DNA of 64,000 nt from Thermothielavioides terrestris NRRL 8126 (Eukaryota; Ascomycota; Sordariomycetes; Sordariales; Chaetomiaceae). This document shows, piece by piece, positions 57,246 to 64,000 of this stretch. Position numbers and translations under genes: made by a program. The stretch's first letter is position 1, and each line of letters opens with the position of its first letter. The stretch is from the NCBI RefSeq assembly GCF_000226115.1, contig NC_016458.1, positions 3,038,001 to 3,102,000 of the forward strand, read 5' to 3'. The notes beneath the pieces were generated by a model. The model worked only from the letters and a program-made list of their open reading frames with translations. It searched no databases and was not told where the DNA came from.

Positions 57246-59330
57246 TGGATATAGGCTAAATGTATAGTTCTATAGCGATACAACGTCGTAATGTAGGTCG
57301 GAGTACAATAGAGGGTAGGTATAGACGCGGATTGGTTAGGGAAACGTAGGCAAGATGCAAACCAGCGGCTAGGCAGCTGTTGACGCGACGCGGGCGTAAG
57401 GACCACCGCGTAGAAATTGTTAAGCGGCGGCAAAAGGAGTGACTTCTAAGCGCGGGACCCACGGGTATCTGTAGGGACTACGGAAATTAGTCTTGGCAGG
57501 ACCTCTTTAACGTCTACCGTCAAAAAGCACACAGGCAGGGGTTGGATGCTAGGGTGCCAACCAGGGTGCCCGCCAGGGTGCCGCGCCAAGGAGCGACAAT
57601 ATACTGGGCCAACAAGGGAAGAAAATCAGTAGTTTATTGTACGGCCCTCGTTCTCAGTGCACATTTGCAACCTCCTGGGCATCATCTGTGCCAGCCGCAG
57701 GAGCCAATCTTCCGGCACAGTCAACCAAGAGAGATGCAATGCAGTTGTAGAAGCCCTCCTAGGATTTCAGCTCTAAGTATTCCGTATTTTCCTATAGAAA
57801 GCGCTAGAAAAGAGACTTGGAAAGTGAGATCGTATGTGGCTGACTAACCTTGTCAACACCCTAGCTGGCACCCTTGTATCCAACCCCTGCCTGTGTGCTT
57901 TTTGACCCCGGTGGAGGTGTAATCCGTCATCTTCCGTCCATCCATTGAGAGGCCACCAGTTAGGTCTTTGGGCTGAGGCAAAGGCGGACGGGGGACCGGT
58001 TGACCCCGTGCTTGCATGCAGCGGAGGGGGACCGGCCGACGCCGTGCTTGCATGCGGATCACCACATGCCCGTTCGCTTTCTTCGCTTTCCGCCTTTTGC
58101 TTCCCCTGGTGCTGAGTAAGCGCACTCACTAGTGTAGTTAATGAAGTTGCCCTATTCGGAATCCGATTGGCCAAAACAAGCGGCGATTCGTCAGCCAGCC
58201 AGTAAGTTAGTGCGCTAACGCTCTGATTTGGCGGAATTCGTGGTAGAGCCTGTGATGTTGTTAATGGCACATCTTATTCCGGAGAGAGTCCCTCCCTGTG
58301 GTAAGCTGACGGGTGCAGCAGGGAGTGGACATGCATCAAAAGTGCAGGGAATAGACCGGGGTTAGCTTCGAGTCTTCGTGTAAACAAGTTTGCATGTCGT
58401 CCAATGGATGATTTCTTTCCTTCCCCGGGGCTGGCACTTCTTTTGCCCCGGAACGTGTTTACTAAACAGCCTTGGGCGATTGCCCGCAAATGCCGTGGTC
58501 GAGTCGCTGCTTCTGGAACTATCGTAACCAATGGCTTGACCTTGGGTTCTCGCTTCTGGGTTACAATTGATTGCGAACACGAAGGTCCGTCCTTCAAACC
58601 AGACATCTACAGTATTGTCGGAGGTGCCGTCGACATGTCGAACTGTGCCCCGCGTCGGCAGCATGTCCCGCGGCAGAAGCAGCCCTCACCACCATCTCTC
58701 GGTCTTGCATGGATCCGCAGAAGAAGGAGGACAGCAACAACTGCAAGCAGCAAATGTCGCACAGTCTAGCCAAAACACCTGGTCTGGAACGAAGTGGACA
58801 AGGGGGAGGAAGAAAAGTCCCATTAGTCCCACCTGAAACGAGAGACGAGATGCCCGTTTGGGCCTAGGCCGCTCAGCGTTGTCAGCGCCCATCAGCTTGG
58901 GAAAGGAACATCGCCGATGAGTGAGTTGAGCGTGAGGAGGCGTCTGGGTCGCACCTTCCCCGTCCTTGACAGCACGCTCCCGCCCTCCCGCCTTCCTCCC
59001 GTTTCTTGTTCTTCCCCCCCGCGTTGCCTGTCTGTCCATCGTTCATCTTTCCTCCACCACAATTCATCCACAAGACACCGCAAAGTGCGAAGAGGTGGGC
59101 GGCCTCGACGTTGAGCCCATCACGGCAGTGAAAGTGTGAGTGGTGGGACGGTTTCTCCCCTTGCTGCCTCTGTGGTTTCCCTCCGCCGGCCGTGGAACGA
59201 ACCAATTCCGTGCCCTAGGACTTGAGACCCACCGCGTGACTGGGTGGTCCTGCGAGCCCTCGCCGTAAGCGACACTGCTGAGCCATCATTGTTGCTAGGG
59301 AAGCTCGACGGCTCACTGATCGCGGCACCG
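57246..59330. other. gene-poor region right of the RIP island
   Basis: Normal-composition DNA without a supported gene. It contains the foldback element 57519-57906 and a 31-bp direct repeat (GGGGGACCGG to CCGTGCTTGCATGC) at about 57989-58019 and 58024-58055. Short frames at 57540-58870 have no recognisable domain. The last few hundred bases are probably the promoter and leader of the lectin-like gene. Confidence 0.5.
57519..57906. repeat. foldback (MITE-like) element with 50-bp inverted ends
   Basis: The left arm 57519-57568 (GTCAAAAAGCACACAGGCAG onward) matches the reverse complement of 57857-57906 with four mismatches in 50 bases; the outer 29 bases are identical. Total length is 388 bp. 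No transposase frame lies inside. The high identity of the arms suggests a young non-autonomous DNA element. A clear target duplication was not seen. Confidence 0.75.
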
Positions 59331-60977
59331 ATGGCGTCCCTGCTACCAACATTGCTCCTGGTCGGAGCCACCGTCTCGCCGGCGCACGCGAGCATCGCGG
59401 CGTGGTGGAACGGCTACGGCACCCAGGTCATGCTGCTGAACTCGACCACCAACCAGATCCGCTACAGCACCTGCAACAGCCAGGACGAACCCAGGTACTC
59501 CTATACGGACGGCAGCGTGCTGTCACTCTCCCACAAACCCAAGCCCGGCACTCCGCTGGCCGGAACCGGATGGTGGGATGAGTCCAAGACCATGTATATG
59601 CGACTTGTTTGCCCCTCGCCCCGCGCCGCATCTGGGCTGACGCGACCGGCAGCGCTTCCATGTTCTACATCGACAACCAAGGCGACATCATCAACGCCCT
59701 GTTCAACTGCAACATGAGCACTGGCCTTTTCCAAAACCAGGGCGAGTGGCCCATCAGCACCAACGTGCCTTCTATTCATGCCAATTCCGGTCTAGCAGCG
59801 GTTCTGCTAGGCGACACGGCCGGCTACCGTGTCTACTTTCACGACAACGATAGCGCCATCAATGAGCTCGGGTACACCACCGCGGACGGCTGGAACTATC
59901 GCGGCGTCATCTCCCACGATATCAATTCCCTGCCGGGCCTCGGCGCCGCCTTCAGTGGCACCGACAACATCACAGTTGTGTCTCCGCGCGACAGCCAGAA
60001 TATTGCCACGACGCGGCTGAACGCAGATTCCACCTGGTTTAGATGTATGCACAAGTTCACTAACCCATGCTTCTTGCCCTGCGGTCTCCGGCTAACGTCC
60101 GCCAACAGCGACCCTGCCACATCCGCTCCAGGGAAACCCGACCACAGCCGACACGAATAGGAGCGATATAGCCATCAATGAGACGGCCTCCGCCAACTTC
60201 AGCCTGCCCGCCTGGGACGGCACGACCAAAGGCATCGGAATCAGCATTGACAAAGCATTCACGCGGTTCGTGTGGTACATTGGCAACGACGGCAATCTCT
60301 ACTCGGTCGCGAATCAGAATTACATTTGGGCTCTCCGAGCCAACCAATCCAGCGCCTTCTGGCCCAAGGCAGATGACCCGAATGCCGAACTCGCCGTCGC
60401 CTACGACCAGAAGAGCAGTACGGTGCGCATCTACTACATGGTGAAGGACCGGCTCAGCGAAGTCCTCTACCAGGACGGCGTTTGGAAGGCGTGGTCCACC
60501 GTCGCGGCCCCTCCGCCTCAGGCGACGGTCTCCTCTACAACGAACTCTACGAGCTCGGCAGACGCTTCCACAGACGGCAGCGGGCTGTCTACTGGTGCGA
60601 AGGCGGGCATCGGTGTCGGCGTCTCGCTCGGCGCCATCTCTCTGGGTGCCATCATTGCTGTCATTGTCCTCGTGCGAAGGAAGAAAAATCAGGGATTTGA
60701 ACAGGCAGACGAGGGATCCACGACCCTCGGACCGGGCACGCCCGCCCCGTCGTATGGGTCCCCAGCCGCTGCGCGGGCCTCGGCCGTGCCACACGATCAG
60801 TACGCATGGGAGAAATCTCGCGCTGCGATCACCCCACAGCCAGAGCAGCAGCACATACACCAGCTCGACAGCGTGACAGCGCCCACGGAGCTGGACGCGG
60901 TACAGCCCATTTATGAGCTGCCGGATCAGTCGTATTCTCACGAATTGGTGGCCGAACCACCACGGCCGAGGCAGTGA
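59331..60977 (+). CDS. membrane-anchored fucose-lectin-like protein
   Basis: Exons are 59331-59593, 59653-60044 and 60109-60977, giving 507 residues. A signal peptide (MASLLPTLLLVGATVSPAHA) is followed by a repeated, Trp/Tyr/Asp-rich ectodomain (about residues 22-340). It includes SIAAWWNGYG, GTGWWDES, MFYIDNQGDI, LGDTAGYRVYFHD and FVWYIGNDGNLYSV, the recurring pattern of fungal fucose-specific lectin beta-propellers. A Ser/Thr-rich stalk follows, then one membrane span (about 383-406, GVGVSLGAISLGAIIAVIVL) with RRKKN on the cytosolic side, and a tail of about 100 residues. Both introns have CTRAC branches (GGGCTGACG, GGCTAACG). Family assignment is from pattern memory. The protein could be a surface sensor or adhesin, which is inference. 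An upstream in-frame start exists at 59244 but would bury the signal peptide. Confidence 0.75.
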
Positions 60978-61968
60978 TGCCGTCGATTTCAGCGAAGAGG
61001 CTGGCAAGATGGGATGCGGGGACAGCAGCAACAGTCGATATTCTACCGTTAAGAGAATGAATGGACGGTTTTGATGACGGAAAACGGGGTTGGATACCCG
61101 AAATGTCTTTCCGGGATCTACCTAGCGTCCGCATTTTCTCTCCTTGTAGATACCTCTACCATTTCTAATACGCTGCAAAGCAACTCTCACATGTTGAAAA
61201 TAATTTTGCCTCGCAGCATCCAATGGCTGCCTACAGCCTGAGTCTCGCAGTACGTCATGAACTACCTGGCCCCGGAGTTCGGAATAAGGCAACAAGAGCG
61301 GAGCAAACGCAGACTCGGAATGGCGGACGCTTTGTACATATGTCCAGAAGCATAGCAAGCTCGATATTCTGGCCGGTTGCTACGTAATCTGCCGGTCCTG
61401 GTCCAACTGCCTTCTCGCCCTGTTGAACAGCGAAGAAGGCCAGAGTCACTTGTACACGGTAATAAGAATATTATAGCATCTAGGTAGTTAACCCCGAACA
61501 CACAACCGATGTCCCTTGTGGCCCACGCACATTCAGACATCAAGAACGGAAAGCCAACGGTTCCCACAGCCCACAACACTGCTCTGCTCCTCACCTAATA
61601 CACACAAGCTCGAGACACCAGCGCCTCTAAAGCAAAGCCGGTCATCATGATGAAGAAGGTCGTAAACGAAGACAAGCAATTTCATCGTCATCCCCTTGTG
61701 ATTGCCACAGCCATGTATGCAAGTTGCCAATACACACCCTAATAGCAACAACAAGCAAGCACCACCAACTCCATCCAGGTGTTTAACTTGACCCCTGAAC
61801 CCCCGTGCGGACCACCGCGGCCCTAGCTACCATCCACGCGTGAAGACCGTGAGGTCTTTTTGTCTGATGATTGAGGGTTCAAACAATGGAAAGCAAAAGC
61901 CATCCGGTAACTACCCGAGCCATGATTGTGTACAGCACAGAAAAGGAATGAACAGAGGTGGCAAGAGG

Positions 61969-62001
<33 letters not shown>

Positions 62002-62175
62002 ACCAGCACCGAACACAGAAGAGTAAAGACATGGATGGCCACAGCGGCAGGCAACTGACCCGGTGCCTGTCTGTACCTAGCAAATACACCTCCGTCCTGT
62101 TCTCACCCAACAGATTAAAGGGAGAAAAAAAGAAAAAATTCGAACACGGACGTACTACCCTTCACTAACACTCGC
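60978..62175. other. convergent 3' region with a 32-base A run
   Basis: 1.2 kb between the stop codons of the lectin-like and SNF2 genes. A run of 32 A at 61969-62000 is a T run on the strand of the SNF2 gene, about 175 bp downstream of its stop. No gene was recognised; short frames lack domains. Confidence 0.5.
61969..62000. repeat. 32-base A homopolymer
   Basis: An uninterrupted run of 32 A, which reads as poly-T on the coding strand of the neighbouring SNF2 gene. It lies downstream of that gene's stop. Exact length may be affected by assembly. Confidence 0.9.
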
Positions 62176-64000
62176 TCACGAACGGCCCGCCCTACCAGCA
62201 GTGGCACCGGCAGTGGAACCAGCAGCGGCATTGGCGGCGGAACCAGCAGCAGCGTCCTCCTGCGCCGGCGGCGGGGGACTCACGCCGAACAGGTAGGCCA
62301 GCTCCTGCTCGCTGAGGCGGCCGAGGCTCTTGCTCTGGCCCTCGTCGAGGGCGGCGTCGACGAGGCGGCGCTTGCTCTCCTGCAGCTCGACGATGCGGTC
62401 CTCGACGGTGCCGCCGACGAGGACGCGGTGGACGCGGACCTCGCGGGCCTGGCCGATGCGGTGGGCGCGGTCGACGGCCTGCATCTCGATGTACGGGTTC
62501 CAGAACGGGTCGCAGATGATGACGCGCGAGGCGGCGGTCAGGTTGAGCCCCGCGTTGCCGGCGCGCAGCGACACGAGCATCACCCGCGTGGCCGGGTTCT
62601 CGCTGAAGTCGCGCACGGCCTCGTCGCGCTGGTTGCGCGACATGCCGCCCGTGTAGCGGCGGTAGCGCAGCCGGAGCGTGTACTTGACCTGCACCTCGAC
62701 CAGGTCGAGCAAGCTGGTCCACTGGGAGAAGATGATTGCTGGAGGTCAGACGATGTTAGCTATTTTCTTTCTCCCCGGTGCGTCGCGAGTACCCCGTGAA
62801 TCCCCGAGACGGGCCCGAAGACGCGGATGGTAGATAGAAGCACGGCTTTGACTCACTCTTCTCGCCTGTTTCCTGGATCTGCCGGAGCAGGTCGACGATC
62901 TGTGTCAGCTTGGCCGAGTCCTCCCAGTTGTCGCGCAGGTAGTGCATATAGCGGCGCCGGGCATCCTTGTTCTTGTTGGCATCCATGCGGAGCTTCTTGA
63001 GCACCTGGGGCGTAATCTGCTCGCTCTTCTTGGACTTGCTTCTGCTTTCTCCATCGGCCTTGCTTTTCTTGGCCTTTTTCTTGCCCAACTTTTTCGCCTT
63101 CGTAGTCACGGCGGGCTCCTTCCCATTTTTGGTCCTGATAGCAGCATCCAGCTCAGCGTCGATCAGGTCGTCGTCATCCACGTCTTCGACCTCGCCATCC
63201 GGAACAACAAAGCCTGCGAGATTGCCGAAGGAGTCCACGTCGGAATCGTTTTCATCGTCAAAAGAAGAGGTATCCGAGTCGTCCGAGTCGTCCGAGTCGG
63301 TCAGTTCGGCCGACGACTCGGCATCATCTGGCCCAAGTGCGTCAGGTGCATGGACCTTCCGGAAGGCCGTGAGGTTGATAACCTTAGTGGGCTCGACGGG
63401 GCCGCGGCACACCGGGCATTTGGCTGCGCCATTCTCTTCCCCAAACCTGATGTTGCTCTGCGCAGAGTCCTCCGTGAGCGAGGTGAAACACTCCGGGCAC
63501 GTGTCGTGGCCGCACGGGAAGATAAGGACCGGGTCCGCGACGGCGTCGAAGCAGATGCAGCACTCGAACGCGTCAATCCCCTTGACCCGCTCCACCACGG
63601 CGGCATCCAGCTTCTTGGCCAGGTCCAGCATCTGGTTGCTGTCTGGAGCAGAGTTGCCCGCGCTCTCGAATTCCATCAAGTGAGGGTGACAGCAAGCCTG
63701 GCGAAGTCGCAAGAGGAGTACAAGGATGTCAGAGTAATTTTTGCCCACAGTCCCCGCGCGGAGGTAGCGGTTGAACACGATCTTGGACCTCGACTCGATA
63801 TCGTGGTAGAACTGCCGCTCGTCCTCGTTGAAGGTGACATATTCATCGTTCTGTGTCTTCTCCGGCAGCGTCAAGATCGGCTTGCCGTCAATCGTCGAGC
63901 TCTTCGTCCGTCTTAACATTATAGCCTTGAGCACTGCCTGGAGTTTCCGCATGGCTTTGTCCCGGGTGAAGTCTGAAGTTGGACCCTTCGCACTTAGATT
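62176..64000 (-). CDS. uls1/ris1-like: RING-SNF2 DNA translocase, C-terminal part (Uls1/Ris1 type)
   Basis: Partial gene whose N-terminus lies beyond the window. Exons are 64000(partial)-62857 and 62738-62176. The visible part starts within the SNF2 ATPase region (KLQAVLKAIMLRRTK, LPEKTQ, FNRYLRAGTVGKNYS, RLRQACCHPHLM). A C3HC4 RING follows at about 63555-63405 (CCICFDAV, CGHDTCPECF, CPVCRG). Next is a long insert, first acidic (DSDDSDDSDTSSFDDEND) and then Lys-rich. The helicase C-terminal domain comes last: IIFSQWTSLLDL, YTGGMSRNQRDEAV, SLRAGNAGLNLTAASRVII, RAHRIGQ. A RING inside the SNF2 fold occurs in Rad5, Rad16 and Uls1; the FNRYLRAGTVGKNYS block points to Uls1/Ris1, a SUMO-linked translocase. 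The tail is Ala/Gly-rich and ends GRAGRS. Confidence 0.88.

Overview
The window is nuclear DNA of a filamentous ascomycete, most likely a Sordariomycete. Genes are GC-rich and densely packed. Introns are short (about 50-120 bp), with GT-AG ends and clear CTRAC branch points. A 16.6 kb island is almost entirely TpA-rich and carries the signature of repeat-induced point mutation (RIP). No species is assigned. Gene models were spliced by hand by matching reading phase across introns.

Layout. 1-3541: gene-poor, with a minisatellite and three small foldback elements. 3542-8203 (+): Tea1-like kelch/coiled-coil polarity protein. 9742-9978 (+): possible 50-residue protein. 10150-10926 (-): Mpv17/PMP22-family membrane protein. 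11467-12588 (-): Yif1-like ER-Golgi protein, divergent from 13056-15249 (+), the SRP receptor alpha subunit. 15619-23456 (+): an eight-exon ATR/Mec1-type checkpoint kinase. 23877-25970 (-): uncharacterised fungal protein with an apparent 1-base frameshift. 26775-28179 (+): PARP-type zinc-finger protein. 28180-31060: gene-poor. 31061-32820 (+): Arg/His-rich protein (DUF8035-like). 33783-35735 (-): Mediator subunit Med17, divergent from 37186-39811 (+), 6-phosphofructokinase.

About 40650-57245: RIP island. A Mutator-like (MULE) element, with a decayed transposase and a second decayed repeat-containing ORF, is interrupted by a structurally complete 10,586-bp Ty3/Gypsy chromovirus at 45744-56329. 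The chromovirus has 249-bp LTRs, a perfect CTAAG target duplication, one fused gag-pol frame of about 2,295 codons ending in a chromodomain, and a further 664-codon frame in the env position between pol and the 3' LTR. That extra frame (ORF3) is the most novel item in the window.

57245-59330: gene-poor, with a 388-bp foldback element carrying 50-bp inverted ends. 59331-60977 (+): single-pass membrane protein with a fucose-lectin-like ectodomain. 62176-64000 (-): C-terminal part of a RING-SNF2 translocase (Uls1/Ris1 type) that runs off the window.

The host genes are mostly housekeeping (secretion, checkpoint, transcription, glycolysis, polarity) and form no pathway cluster. The mobile DNA is unusually readable: RIP has left frames and ends intact, so domain order can be recovered despite many stop codons.
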